From NCBI RefSeq assembly GCF_003344625.1, contig NZ_QPKJ02000010.1:77513-141512 (forward strand): DNA of 64,000 bases. Reading direction: 5' to 3'. This document shows, in pieces, positions 35,333-45,076 of the stretch. The notes under the pieces are model-generated. The model was not told the DNA's origin. It searched no databases and was given only the letters and a program-made list of their open reading frames with translations. Within the stretch, counting starts at the first letter, position 1. Every line of letters starts with the position of its first letter. Position numbers and translations under genes: made by a program. The DNA is from Solirubrobacter deserti. Its GTDB lineage: Bacteria; Actinomycetota; Thermoleophilia; Solirubrobacterales; Solirubrobacteraceae.

Positions 35333-37144
35333 CTACTTGACCTTCAGCGTCTTGGCCTTGGTCGAGGCGGCCCAGGTCGTGGTCGAGCCGAGGTAGCTCG
35401 CCGTGACCTTGTAGGCGCCCGCCCTCAGCTTCGGCAGTGCGGCGGTCGCCTTGCCCTGCTTGAGGGTCAGGGTCTTCACCGTCTTGCCGTTGACCTTGAG
35501 CGCGACCTTGCCCGCGGCGGCCTTGCCACCCGTCAGCACGGTCACGCTCGCCTTGCCGTTGGCCAGCTTGAGCGCGACCGAGGCCGTCGCCTTGCGAGCC
35601 GCGGTCGGGCCGACCTGCAGCGTGGCGGTCGCCTCACCCGTCTCCGCCGCCGCGCTCGTGCGCGTCGCGGGAGCCGGGGGAGGCGTGGTGGTCGCCGTGG
35701 GCGTGGCCGTCGCCCCCGGCGTGGTCGTCGGCGTCGCCATCGTGGTGGGCGTCGCCGTGGCGGTCGACGTCGCCGTCGCCGTCGCGGTGGCCGTCGCGGT
35801 CGCGGTGGCCGTCGCGGTCGCCGTGGCCGTAGCCGTCGCGCTCGGCGTCGGGGTCGGCGCCGCCGGCATGTTGCGGCCGTTCCACGCGGAGCGGACGGCC
35901 GGCGCCTGCGAGTTGTTGGAGTGCCAGTCGCGCGGGTAGAGGCTGAAGCCCTGCCAGTGGATCGGCATCGGGCTCTGGTCCTCGTCACGCGGCACGTGGT
36001 GGAAGCCCACGTTCACCCAGGCGACCGGGTTGGTGAGGTTCTCGCCGTCCAGGTAGTCGAGCGTGGTCTTGTCGCCGCAGCCTGCGACCGCGGTCATGTT
36101 CCGCATCGGGAACTGCTCGCACGCGCGGTACTGGGAGAACGCGAGCTCGTACTTGAGGTGCGGGTACGACGAGTACGGGTCGTTCTTGCCGTACACGAAC
36201 TCGTACGAGCGCGGATGGTTGTCCGCGTTCAGGCTCGCCGGCGCGAGCACCCGGAACCAGCGCCGGTTGCTCAGGTTCAGCGCCTTCTCGGTCGGCAGGT
36301 CGGTCTTGGTCGTGTTGTAGATCGCCGACTGCGAGCCGCGCTGGCCCGTGGGCGCCGTGTCCCACTGCTCGGCCTTCATCTGCGCCTGCCCGTCGAGCCC
36401 GAAGTCCACCCGCCAGACCGCCGAGTGGTAGTGGTTCATCAGGAAGTCGGCCTCGCCCGTGCCGACCGGCCAGCCGTTCTGGTAGCCCTCGCCGAACGGG
36501 ATCGCTTCACCCGTCGCGCCGAGGTTGGCGTCGATCTGGCCGTCGTCGTGGAACGAGTAGCGCATCTCGTACTCGTAGTTGCCGATCGCGGCCGTCGCGG
36601 AGACGATCAGGTCGGTGCCCTGCTTGGCCAGGATCTGGCTGTTGGAGCGGTACTGCGAGCGGTACGCGGTGCCCGTGTCGTCCTCGCGGATGCACAGCGC
36701 CGGGCGCACCTCCTCGCGGTAGACGCTCGTCGACGTCTCCCAGTTGACGGTCGCGTTGCGCAGCTCGCCGTCCGGGCACTCGCTGACGTCGAGGCCCTTG
36801 AGGTAGTTGCCGCCGAAGCCGTACTGGAGCACGTCGTCGTACTCGATCGCGCCGTTGTCGTACGGCACGTTCATCTGCACGGTGTTGATCGCGTCCAGGA
36901 TCAGCTTGGGCGCGGTGTCCTTCGGGCCCTGGAACGCGACCTTGGAGATCACCAGGCCCTTGAGCGAGTGGTGACCCCAGCACATCTCCCACTTGGCTCC
37001 GTTGCGGAGCTTGTAGGAGATCAGCGACTCGCCGGAGCAGAACGCCGCGGTCGGCGTCGTCGTCTGCGCGCTCGCGCCCGGCGCTCCGGCCAGCGCAACG
37101 CCGGCCGCCACTGACGCGGCGGCCACGAACTTCAACGCCTTCAC
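35333..37144 (-). CDS. Secreted copper amine oxidase, catalytic domain only
   Basis: 603 aa from GTG. Signal peptide 1-26. The catalytic domain shows VSATAAIGNYEYEMRYSF, whose NYEY Tyr is the topaquinone precursor, copper ligands in HYHSAVWRVDFGLDG (HxH) and VGFHHVPRDEDQSPMPIHW, and the upstream VPYDNGAIEYDDVLQYG. Oxidises primary amines to aldehydes with H2O2. The N2/N3 domains normally in the same chain are missing; they appear to be encoded by the overlapping upstream gene (37141-37947). C-terminal additions: a long Thr-Ala repeat linker and a bacterial Ig-like domain (KVALKVNGKTVKTLTLKQ). Confidence 0.78.
   Translation of the reverse strand: MKALKFVAAASVAAGVALAGAPGASAQTTTPTAAFCSGESLISYKLRNGAKWEMCWGHHSLKGLVISKVAFQGPKDTAPKLILDAINTVQMNVPYDNGAIEYDDVLQYGFGGNYLKGLDVSECPDGELRNATVNWETSTSVYREEVRPALCIREDDTGTAYRSQYRSNSQILAKQGTDLIVSATAAIGNYEYEMRYSFHDDGQIDANLGATGEAIPFGEGYQNGWPVGTGEADFLMNHYHSAVWRVDFGLDGQAQMKAEQWDTAPTGQRGSQSAIYNTTKTDLPTEKALNLSNRRWFRVLAPASLNADNHPRSYEFVYGKNDPYSSYPHLKYELAFSQYRACEQFPMRNMTAVAGCGDKTTLDYLDGENLTNPVAWVNVGFHHVPRDEDQSPMPIHWQGFSLYPRDWHSNNSQAPAVRSAWNGRNMPAAPTPTPSATATATATATATATATATATATATSTATATPTTMATPTTTPGATATPTATTTPPPAPATRTSAAAETGEATATLQVGPTAARKATASVALKLANGKASVTVLTGGKAAAGKVALKVNGKTVKTLTLKQGKATAALPKLRAGAYKVTASYLGSTTTWAASTKAKTLKVK
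35752..35842 (-). repeat. Thr-Ala microsatellite linker
   Basis: A run of about 15 Thr-Ala pairs in the amine oxidase, encoded by imperfect 6-nt repeats (ACSGCS on the coding strand). Likely an extended, O-glycosylatable stalk. Repeat number could vary by slippage without frameshift. Confidence 0.75.
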
Positions 37145-37947
37145 GGCTTGATCACCTCGATCTTGTCGGCGGAGAGATCGACGACCCGATCGACCATGAT
37201 CAGGCCCCGACCGTCCTCGGTGCGGATCTGGAAGAAGACGCAGCGGTGCTCGCCGCACTGCTCGCCGCCTTCGCTCTTCTCGTCGGCGACCCAGGCGCCG
37301 CCGGCGTAGTCCAGCTGGTCCGGGCTCGTCAGCGCGACGCCCGTCGTGGCCTTGTAGTCGTCCTTGAGCGCCTGGCCCTCCGGGTCGGCCAGCAGGCGCA
37401 CCATGGCGGTGTCGACCTCACGCTTGGACGGCGGCAGCTGCACACCCTTCGCGCGCTTGGTGTCCACGGCGCCCGACTGCAGGTCGACGACCTGCGTGAC
37501 GAGCTCGTCGGTCGCATAGTCGTACGAGTTGACCGTGACCGCGCGCTTGGGCGCCTCCGCGTCGCTCTCGGCCAGATCGGTCGACAGGTACTGCAGGCCG
37601 GCGGAGCCGTCGACGCGCTCGCCGCCGGTGCCGGCCGCGGTGAGCGCGAGCCCGCGCGCGTAGCCGACCTCCTCGCCGCTGAGCGGGTCCAGCGGCTTGC
37701 CGATCGCTTTCGGCTTCTCGGTCGGCATGCCCTCGGGCAGCGGCGTCTGCGGCTTCGCGAGCGCCTCCTCGACCGGCACCTCGGGCTCGGCCTGCGCGCT
37801 CGCCGGGCCGCTCTGGCCGCTCACCGCGCCGCCCGTCGCGAGCAGCGCCGCCACGAGCCCCACGGTCGCCGCCAAGCCGACCATCACGGCCAGCACTGAG
37901 CGACGGGAGAGCCATGCCGCGGCCCTCCCGTCTGATGGGTCCTTCAT
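37141..37947 (-). CDS. Secreted protein resembling copper amine oxidase N2/N3 domains
   Basis: 268 aa from ATG 37947 behind GAGGG. A twin-Arg-containing signal or anchor (LSRRSVLAVMVGLAATVGLV) leads to IGKPLDPLSGEEVGYARGLA, the usual opening of amine oxidase domain N2, then VVDLQSGAVDTKRAKGVQLP and a late RGLIMVDRVVDLSADKIEVI, as in domain N3. Stop overlaps the GTG of the catalytic-domain gene. I infer a two-polypeptide amine oxidase, each chain exported separately. Confidence 0.6.
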   Translation of the reverse strand: MKDPSDGRAAAWLSRRSVLAVMVGLAATVGLVAALLATGGAVSGQSGPASAQAEPEVPVEEALAKPQTPLPEGMPTEKPKAIGKPLDPLSGEEVGYARGLALTAAGTGGERVDGSAGLQYLSTDLAESDAEAPKRAVTVNSYDYATDELVTQVVDLQSGAVDTKRAKGVQLPPSKREVDTAMVRLLADPEGQALKDDYKATTGVALTSPDQLDYAGGAWVADEKSEGGEQCGEHRCVFFQIRTEDGRGLIMVDRVVDLSADKIEVIKP

Positions 37948-38119
37948 CCCCTCATCCCTCGCTGAAGAACGCTCCGCGCCGCCCTCTCGTGCGCGGATGC
38001 GCTGGCGCCGCACACGGCGCCTGAAAGCGATTCAAGGAGAGTTCAACGCGTTTCGATACCGCCCAGCGGGAGTGAAGAGGTCGCCGCGCTTTCGACCGCT
38101 GGTACAGGGAGCTTCAGCG

Positions 38120-39538
38120 TTGCTGTCCGTAGCGTTCGGCGGCATCGACCAGTCGGCTATTTCGGGGATGAGCGACGGCCTCATCCGATCGCTCGTGGAC
38201 AGCGCCGCGACGCTCGTGTTCGTCAAGGACCCCGACGGGCGGTACCTGTTCGTCAACCGGCGCTTCGAGGCCCGGTTCGGGCTCGCGCCGGGCGAGGCCG
38301 TGGGCTGCACGGACTTCGACCTGTTCCCGCACGCGGCGGCCGCGGCGTATACGGGCAACGACCGCGCCGTGCTGCGCTCCGGACGCGCGCTCGAGGTCGA
38401 GGAGCCGACCGAGGCCGGCGACGGGCGGTGGCTCTCCAACAAGTTCCCGCTGCTGGACGAGGGCGGCGCGGTGTACGCGCTCGGCGGCATCGCCAGCGAC
38501 ATCAGCGCCAGGACCGGGCGGCTGTTGCACGTCAGCCACGAGCTGCGGACGCCACTGAACGCGATCCTCGGCTTCGGGCAGCTGCTGGCGCTGGAGCCGC
38601 TACCCGCGACGGCTCAGTCGAACGTGGACCGGATCCTGCACGCGGGCCGGCATCTGCTCGCGGTCGTCGAGGACGTGTTGGAAGCGCCGCGCGTCGCGAT
38701 CGAGCCCGTGCACGCGCCCGAGCCGCTGGCCGAGGCGCTCGAGCTGGTGCGCCCGCTCGCGCGTGAGCGCGGCATCGAGCTCTCCGCCGACCTCCACGGC
38801 GGGATGCACCGGTGGTGCGCGGCCGATCGCCGGCGGCTGGCCCAGGCGCTGCTGAACCTGCTCGCCAACGCGGTCAAGTACAACCGGCGCGGCGGGGTCG
38901 TGCGGGTGACGATGCGCGTGAGCGGTGGGACGCTGCGCTACCTGGTGACGGACACGGGGCCGGGGCTCGATCCCGCGCAGCAGCGACGCGTGTTCGAGCC
39001 GTTCGCGCGGCTGGCGCCCGACGATGAGGGCACAGGGCTCGGCCTGCCGCTCTCGCGGTCACTCGTCGAGGCGATGGGCGGGCGGCTCGGCATCCAGCAC
39101 TCGGCGCCGGGGGAGGGCTCGACGTTCCTCGTCGAGCTGCCGCTGGTCGCCGCACCGCCCGCTGCGACCGACGCGGGCGTTGCCGGCGACCTCCCGCCGC
39201 TGAAGGTGCTGTACGTCGACGATGACCGTTCCAGCCTCGAGCTCGTGCGCGACCTCCTCACGACCGCGGAGCTGACTCCCGCGATGGAGGGCGCCATCGT
39301 CGTCGACCGGGCCGCGCGGCACCGGCCCGACGTGATCCTGCTCGACCTGCACCTGCCCGACGTCGCGGGGGAGGAGGTGCTGCGCCGGCTGCGGGCCGAC
39401 CCGCGCACGCGCGCGATCCCGGTCGTGGTGCTGAGCGCCGACGCGACGCCTCCGCGGCTGGACGTCGAGGGGTACGTCACCAAGCCGCTGGACGTCGGGG
39501 CGTTGGTCGACGCGGTGCGGGCGGCGCTGAAGGCGTGA
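38120..39538 (+). CDS. Hybrid sensor histidine kinase (PAS-HisKA-HATPase-REC)
   Basis: 472 aa. PAS domain (about 17-130: FVKDPDGRYLFVNRRFEARFG), HisKA phosphoacceptor HVSHELRTPLNAILGFGQLL, HATPase (NLLANAVKYNRRGG; DTGPGLDP; GTGLGLPLSRSLVEAMGG), and a C-terminal receiver (VLYVDDDRSS, LLDLHLPDVAG, YVTKPL). No membrane segment, so a cytoplasmic sensor. TTG 38120 is chosen for GGGAG 8 nt upstream; ATG 38168 has no ribosome binding site. Overlaps the response regulator gene (GTGA). Confidence 0.88.
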   Translation: MLSVAFGGIDQSAISGMSDGLIRSLVDSAATLVFVKDPDGRYLFVNRRFEARFGLAPGEAVGCTDFDLFPHAAAAAYTGNDRAVLRSGRALEVEEPTEAGDGRWLSNKFPLLDEGGAVYALGGIASDISARTGRLLHVSHELRTPLNAILGFGQLLALEPLPATAQSNVDRILHAGRHLLAVVEDVLEAPRVAIEPVHAPEPLAEALELVRPLARERGIELSADLHGGMHRWCAADRRRLAQALLNLLANAVKYNRRGGVVRVTMRVSGGTLRYLVTDTGPGLDPAQQRRVFEPFARLAPDDEGTGLGLPLSRSLVEAMGGRLGIQHSAPGEGSTFLVELPLVAAPPAATDAGVAGDLPPLKVLYVDDDRSSLELVRDLLTTAELTPAMEGAIVVDRAARHRPDVILLDLHLPDVAGEEVLRRLRADPRTRAIPVVVLSADATPPRLDVEGYVTKPLDVGALVDAVRAALKA

Positions 39539-40176
39539 CGCGCGTGACCGTGCTCGTCGCCGAGGACCACCCGGTGTTCCGGGAAGGGCTGACGCGCGCG
39601 ATCGCGCAGCGCCCGGACCTGTCGCTCATCGCGGCCGTCGACGACGGCCGCCGGGCGCTCGACGACATCCACGATCTCGCGCCCGCGGTCGCCGTGCTCG
39701 ACCTCGGCCTGCCCGGCCTCGACGGGCTGACCGTGATCGAGACGATCGCGCGCGAGCGCCTGGCCACGCGCTGCGTCGTCGTGTCCGCACTCGATGACAG
39801 CGCCACCGTCTACCGCGCGATCGCCGCCGGCGCCCGCGGCTACGTCCCCAAGACGGTCGCGAGCGCCGACATCTGCGACGCGATCGAGCGCGTCGCGCGC
39901 GGCCAGACCGTCCTGCGCCCTGAGGTCCAGGACGGCCTCGCCGACGAGATTCGCCTGCGCCGCGAGCGCGGCGACGAGGGGCCGGTCCTCACCCCGCGCG
40001 AGGCGCAGATCGTCCGGTTGGCGGCCGACGGCTACGCGAACGCCGAGATCGCCCGCGAGCTGCACGTGAGCACCGCGACGATCAAGACCCACCTGCAGCA
40101 CATCTTCGAGAAGCTCGAGGTCTCCGACCGCGCCGCCGCGGTCGCCAAGGCGATCCGCCGCGGCCTGATCCCCTGA
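39535..40176 (+). CDS. NarL/FixJ-type response regulator
   Basis: 213 aa. Receiver (VLVAEDHPVFREGL; phosphoacceptor in VAVLDLGLPGLDG; ARGYVPKTV) and LuxR-type HTH (LTPREAQIVRLAADGYANAE; ATIKTHLQHIFEKLEVSDR). Partner of the hybrid kinase, whose gene it overlaps by 4 bp. Target genes not evident. Confidence 0.9.
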   Translation: MTRVTVLVAEDHPVFREGLTRAIAQRPDLSLIAAVDDGRRALDDIHDLAPAVAVLDLGLPGLDGLTVIETIARERLATRCVVVSALDDSATVYRAIAAGARGYVPKTVASADICDAIERVARGQTVLRPEVQDGLADEIRLRRERGDEGPVLTPREAQIVRLAADGYANAEIARELHVSTATIKTHLQHIFEKLEVSDRAAAVAKAIRRGLIP

Positions 40177-40197
40177 CCTCTACGGTTGTCGGCTCGC

Positions 40198-40797
40198 ATG
40201 CCGCGCCTGACCGTCACTCCCACGTTCGTTGCGGCCATGGCGGTGATCGGCCTGCTCGCCGGCCGCCACGCCCGCGAGACCGAGGTCGTCGACGCGCCCG
40301 AGGTGCCGAGCCTTCCGAGCACGCCCACGCCGGAGGAGATGAGCGCGTGGCTGGACGTGGTCAACGACTTCGACTACCCGAGGTACGCCATGCCGTGGGG
40401 GTGGGTGCTCGTGGCGGGCGTCGGCGCCGCGCTGATCTTCGCGCTCTCGATCGTGGCACACGAGCTCGGGCACCTGGTCGTCGCCAAGCTCGCGGCCGCC
40501 GACGTCACGGGGCTCACGCTGCACGCGGCCGGCGGGTTCGTGGAGCTCGCGCACGACGGGCGGCTGAGCCGCGCGGAGTTCTCCCTGATCGTCGTGGCCG
40601 GGCCGCTGGTCACCGCCATCCTCGCCGCCGCCGGTTGGGTGCTCATGGGCGTCGAGTGGCCAGACGGCCCGGGCGGCATCGTCGCCGACGATCTGGTCCC
40701 GTTCCTGGTGTGGACGAACGCGCTGGCGCTCGTGGTCAACCTGCTGCCGATTCGCGGGCTCGACGGCTGGCTCCTGCTGCGCGGCGCGGTCCGATAG
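40198..40797 (+). CDS. M50-family (site-2-type) membrane metalloprotease
   Basis: 199 aa. Zinc motif AHELGHLVVAKL in a membrane segment (about residue 87) and the second conserved site NLLPIRGLDGW near the C-terminus, the S2P/M50 pattern. Four to five hydrophobic segments. Cleaves membrane substrates such as anti-sigma factors. Follows the two-component pair by 21 nt and may share its transcript. Confidence 0.82.
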   Translation: MPRLTVTPTFVAAMAVIGLLAGRHARETEVVDAPEVPSLPSTPTPEEMSAWLDVVNDFDYPRYAMPWGWVLVAGVGAALIFALSIVAHELGHLVVAKLAAADVTGLTLHAAGGFVELAHDGRLSRAEFSLIVVAGPLVTAILAAAGWVLMGVEWPDGPGGIVADDLVPFLVWTNALALVVNLLPIRGLDGWLLLRGAVR

Positions 40798-40816
40798 GCG
40801 GTGGCCGTCTTGGAAC

Positions 40817-41518
40817 CTAGGTCGGCCAGCGCTCGCTCGGTTTCAGTGGCATGCAGGACAGGAAGAGCGGGGCTCGCGGGTCACGATTCAATTGGTTGTG
40901 GAGCAAGGCGGTCAGCTCGTCGGCGGCACGCGCGACATCGCTCTCGGCGAGCGACACCGTCCATTCGTCGTCATCGCGCGGGGTTTCGGGCGACAAGATC
41001 ATCTCCCCGTCGCGCACGAACGCCCACGCCCAGGTCTCGGCCGGCTGCCCTCCCTCGATTGAGAGCTTCCCGCGGCCCACGTGGGCGAGCGCGCGAAGCG
41101 CGAAGCCGATGTGCGCGGCGTGCGACGCCTCCAGTGCAGGCGGATCGACATCGCCGATGAGTCCCGGATGGACCAGGACCTCGACCAGCTCGGCGTCCGC
41201 ACGAACGCCCAGCCCTTCGCGCAAGGCGTGGTCGAGCGTCTCGGAGCTCGCGCGCGCGGAATAGGAGATGCCGACCGGTTTGGCCCAAGCGTCGACGACG
41301 TGAACGAAGCCGTGGTCGCGCAGCCACGCTTCGCCGCTCCTGCGCCGGCCGCGATGCCGCCACCCGCCACCGGGCTCGCCGACGCGCAGTTCCAAGGACC
41401 CGTCGACGGCGGCGCAGATCGCGCACCACTGGTCCTCGTTGTCTGCTGCCGCGAGCATCACGGTCCCGCGCAGGTCGACGGCGCGCTTCACCGCTCGCTC
41501 GATTGCTGCGACGCTCAC
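40817..41518 (-). CDS. Hypothetical protein
   Basis: 233 aa from GTG 41518 (VSVAAIERAVKRAVDLRG); the frame stays open further upstream, but that part overlaps the next gene's start and is compositionally poor. No recognised domain. Balanced composition with Trp-rich pieces (DNEDQWCAICAAVDG, HVVDAWAKPVGIS, AETWAWAFVRDGEM) suggests a folded cytoplasmic protein. Divergent from the solute-binding protein pseudogene. Confidence 0.6.
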   Translation of the reverse strand: MSVAAIERAVKRAVDLRGTVMLAAADNEDQWCAICAAVDGSLELRVGEPGGGWRHRGRRRSGEAWLRDHGFVHVVDAWAKPVGISYSARASSETLDHALREGLGVRADAELVEVLVHPGLIGDVDPPALEASHAAHIGFALRALAHVGRGKLSIEGGQPAETWAWAFVRDGEMILSPETPRDDDEWTVSLAESDVARAADELTALLHNQLNRDPRAPLFLSCMPLKPSERWPT

Positions 41519-41657
41519 CGTACGGCTGCTACCCGCAAGAGCGGGCCACCGCTCCCCTGGGTTCGCGCGGCGTCGCGGCGGGTGGCGGAACCACACGCGC
41601 GGTCGCCATCCGCGTGCCGCGCAGCGGTTAGAGTCGCGCCGACATGAGGAACGCATA

Positions 41658-43165
41658 GTGCTGGTGGGCTTGGTGCTCGCCGCGGCGACGATGGGCGGCG
41701 CGCCGGCGGTGGCGGCGGAGTCAGTCACGGTGGGTACGACCGAGCCGGCTGTGGCGCTCGATCCCGCCGGCGCCTACGAGCTCGGCTCTCAGCAGCTGAT
41801 CGGCAACGTGTTCCAGACCCTGCTGAGCGTCCCGCCCGGGGGCCATCGGCCCAAGCCGGACGCCGCCCGCCGCTGCGCCTTCCGGAGCGCGAAGACGTAC
41901 GTCTGCAGGTTGCGCGGCGGGCTGCGGTTCTCCAACGGCGACCGGCTCACCGCAGCCGACGTGAAGTTCTCGCTCGACCGGGTGATCAACATCGCCGACC
42001 CGACCGGGCCGTCCACGCTGCTCAGCAACCTCAGGCACGTCGACGCCGAAGGCCAGACGGTCACGATGCACCTGCGCCGCGCGGACGCCACGTGGCCGTC
42101 CGTGCTCAGCCACACCGTCGGTGCGATCGTCCCGCGGCGGGTGTTCCCGGCCCGCCGCCTGCTCGCCGACCGCAAGGTGATCGGCTCCGGGCCGTACAAG
42201 CTGGACCGCTACATCCCCGATCGGCAGGCCGTGCTGTCGCGCAACGCGCGCTACTCGGGCTCCACGAAGCCGAAGACCAAGACGGTCACGGTGACCTACT
42301 TCCCAACCGGCGCCGCGCTGAAGACGGCGATCGAGCAGGGCGCCGTCGACATCGCCTTCCGCGGGTTCGCCGCGGCCGAGATCGCCGCCCTCCGTGCCCA
42401 GCCCGCAGTGCAGGTGCTGGAGGGACCCGGGGCCGAGATCCACTACCTCGTGTTCGACCTCGCCAAGGTGCCGAACGTCCTTGTCCGCCAGGCGGTCGCG
42501 CAGGTGGTCGACCGGTCCGCGCTCGCGAGCGCGGCGTACGCCGACACGGTCACGCCACTGCCTTCGATGGTTCCGGCGGCTGTCCCGGGGTCCAAGCCGT
42601 CGTTTCAGGCCATGTACGGAGCGCCCGACGCGGAGAAGGCGCGGAGGCTGCTCGCGGCCGCGGGCCTCACCCCGCCGGTCGCGCTCGACGCCTGGTACAC
42701 GCCCTCCCGCTACGGTCCCGAGGAGCAGGCCGGCATGGCCGAGATCCGCCGTCAGCTCGAGGCCACCGGCCTGTTCACGGTCACACTCGGCGCGACGCAG
42801 TGGGACGCGTTCAAAGAGGACGCGTTCTCCCGCCACCGGTACTCGAGCTACGCCCTCGGCTGGTTCCCCGACTACCTGGACGCCGACAACTTCCTCAGCC
42901 GTTCCTGCGCGACGGCGGCTTCCTGGCCAACGGCTACGAGAACGCGACCGTCAACCGCAACCTCGACCTACAACTGCGAACCACCCGCGAGACGGCGCGA
43001 CTGCAGATCATCGGCGAGCTCCAGGACGCCGTCGCCCGCGACGTCCCGCTGCTGCCGCTCTGGGAACGCAAGCAGATCGCGGTGGTCCGGCCGGGCGTTG
43101 CAGGAGTCCGGGAGAGCTTCGACGCCTCGCTCCAGCTGCGGTTCTCGCTCCTGTCGAAGCCCTAG
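41658..43165 (+). pseudogene. ABC transporter substrate-binding protein (family 5, peptide/nickel type), single frameshift
   Basis: GTG 41658 with AGGA 8 nt upstream; signal peptide ending AVAAES. Family 5 features: LLSVPPGGHRPKPDAARRC, LRFSNGDRLTAADVKFSLDR, VIGSGPYKLDRY, FPDYLDADNFLS. At 42898-42900 the expected SPFLRDGGFLANGYEN passes from one frame to the next, consistent with loss of one C in AGCCCG. Total length 1508 nt, one short of a multiple of three. The remainder (NLDLQLRTTRETARLQIIGE, RDVPLLPLWERKQIAVV) is intact. Either a recent frameshift or an assembly error. No permease genes nearby. Confidence 0.8.
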
Positions 43166-43187
43166 CGAGTTGGGAGGCAGCTGTCGG

Positions 43188-43874
43188 TCACGGCGCCGGA
43201 CGCTTGCCGGGGGAGACCACGCCGCATTCGTAGGCGATGATCACGGCGTGGATCCGGTCGCGTGCGTTGAGCTTGTTCAGCACGTTGCGGACGTGACTTT
43301 TCACGGTCGTGTCCTCGACGGTCAGCGCGGCGGCGATCTCACGGTTGGAGCGCCCCTGGGCGATGAGCAGGAACACCTCGAGCTCGCGTGGCGTGAGGTC
43401 GGCCAGCCGGGTATCCGGGGAGGAGCCCACGATCGGCTGCTCGATCACCCGCTCGATCACGCGTCGTGTCACCGCGGGTGAGAGCAGCGCGTCGCCGAGG
43501 GCGACGACATGGATCGCACGCAGCAGATCCTCGGGGGTGCTGCGCTTGAGCAGGAAGCCGCTGGCGCCGGCGCGCAGTGCGCCGACGACGTACTCGTCCT
43601 CGTCGAAGGTCGTGAGCATGAGCACGCGAGCGTCGGGCACCCGTGCGATCAGCTCGCGGGTCGCGGTGATGCCGTCCATCTGGGGCATTCGGACGTCCAT
43701 CAGCACGACGTCGGGGTGCTGGTGTGGCGCGCGGCGCAGTGCGATGTCGCCGTCCTCGGCCTCGGCGACGACCTCGAGCGTCGGGTCGCTGGAGAGGATC
43801 AGGCGCAGGCCGCGGCGGACGAGGTCGTCGTCGTCGACCAGCATCACGCGGATCGGACCGTTCGCTTCGGTCAC
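43188..43874 (-). CDS. NarL-type response regulator
   Basis: 228 aa from GTG overlapping the kinase stop (GTGA). Receiver with DDDD acidic pocket (MLVDDDDLVRRGLRL), phosphoacceptor Asp in VVLMDVRMPQMDG, and Lys of GFLLKRSTP; LuxR HTH (LTPRELEVFLLIAQGRSN; TVKSHVRNVLNKLNARDR). Likely controls the divergent MMPL exporter through the palindrome at 45077-45098 (inference). Confidence 0.92.
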   Translation of the reverse strand: MTEANGPIRVMLVDDDDLVRRGLRLILSSDPTLEVVAEAEDGDIALRRAPHQHPDVVLMDVRMPQMDGITATRELIARVPDARVLMLTTFDEDEYVVGALRAGASGFLLKRSTPEDLLRAIHVVALGDALLSPAVTRRVIERVIEQPIVGSSPDTRLADLTPRELEVFLLIAQGRSNREIAAALTVEDTTVKSHVRNVLNKLNARDRIHAVIIAYECGVVSPGKRPAP

Positions 43875-45022
43875 GGCGCGCTTCGGCGGTAGGGCAGCGC
43901 GGCGCGGACCTCGAAGCGGTCCCCGACGCGGCGAGCGTCGAGCGTGCCGCCGAGCAGAGCGGCACGCTCTCGCATGCCGGTCAGGCCGTGGCCGCCCTCG
44001 GCTCGCGCCGTCGCGCCGGCGGCGACGGGGTTGGAGACGGTGAGCGCGAGCACGCCGTCGCGGCACTCGAGCGTCAGCTCGGCGGCGCCGGTTCCGTGGC
44101 GCGCGGCGTTGGTCATCGCCTCCTGAGCGATGCGATAGGCGGCGCGATCGATCGGTGGCGGCAGTCGCAGCTCCGGGCTCGTGCGGTCGCGCAGCGAGAA
44201 GTCGAGCCCGGCGGCCCGGTGGCGCTCGACGAGCGCGGCGATCCGGTCGATGCCGGGCAGCGGCTCCAGGTCGGCCGGCGCGCCGTTGCGCAGTCCGCCC
44301 AGGATCGCGTCGAGGTCCTGCATGCTCTCGCGCGCGAGCGCCTCGATGGTCGCGATCGCCTCGCGGCTGCGCTCCGGCTGGCTGTCCTGGACGAGCCGCG
44401 CCGCTCCGGCTTGGATGAGGATCGAGTTGATCGCGTGTCCGGCCGAGTCGTGCAACTCGCGAGCGATCCGCGTTCGCTCCTCGGCGACCGCGAGGCGCTG
44501 CTCGCGCGCAACACGCTCGCGCTCCTGCGCGGCGCGCTGCCGTGTGAGCCGGCGGCGATCGCCGACGATCCAGCCGCCCGCCCACAGCAGCGCGGTGATC
44601 GCGTACTCGCCCGGCTCGGGGTCGAAGCGAGCCCAGGCCAGGGCGACGAACGCGGCGAAGCCGACGACGCAGACGATCAGGATCGAGACGGCGTCCTGTC
44701 TGCGGTGGCGCTCGGCGAGTGTGGCGAGGATGATCGCCGGAGCGAGCACGGTCAGCGCCGCGTAGTCGAGCGCGACGAGCACTACCGTGCCGGCGAGGAC
44801 CGCCACCAGCGCCGCGCGCGGCGTCCGGTGACGCGCCAGCAGCGGGAGCGTGGCGAGCAGGCAGACCGCGACGCCGACCACGTCGGCTTCGCGCGCGTCG
44901 CCGGCCTTCGCGCCGAACGCCTGGCTGGCCATCTGCACGACCGAGAACGCGAGTACGGCAGCCGTCAGCGCGATGTCGAGCGCGAGTTGGCGCGAGCTCG
45001 GCGCGGGGCTGGTCGTGGACAC
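43871..45022 (-). CDS. Sensor histidine kinase, HisKA_3 (NarX-like) family
   Basis: 383 aa from GTG 45022. Five or six membrane segments (about 15-150), a HisKA_3 phosphoacceptor segment (EERTRIARELHDSAGHAINS) and a HATPase (RIAQEAMTNAARHGTGAAEL; EGGHGLTGMRERAALLGG). Typical actinobacterial kinase paired with a NarL regulator and an exporter. Divergent from the MMPL gene. Confidence 0.9.
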   Translation of the reverse strand: MSTTSPAPSSRQLALDIALTAAVLAFSVVQMASQAFGAKAGDAREADVVGVAVCLLATLPLLARHRTPRAALVAVLAGTVVLVALDYAALTVLAPAIILATLAERHRRQDAVSILIVCVVGFAAFVALAWARFDPEPGEYAITALLWAGGWIVGDRRRLTRQRAAQERERVAREQRLAVAEERTRIARELHDSAGHAINSILIQAGAARLVQDSQPERSREAIATIEALARESMQDLDAILGGLRNGAPADLEPLPGIDRIAALVERHRAAGLDFSLRDRTSPELRLPPPIDRAAYRIAQEAMTNAARHGTGAAELTLECRDGVLALTVSNPVAAGATARAEGGHGLTGMRERAALLGGTLDARRVGDRFEVRAALPYRRSAP

Positions 45023-45076
45023 GAGGCGAAGGCTAGTGCTGTCCCGGCGGCCCGGATACCTCCCGCGGCAGGAGGC

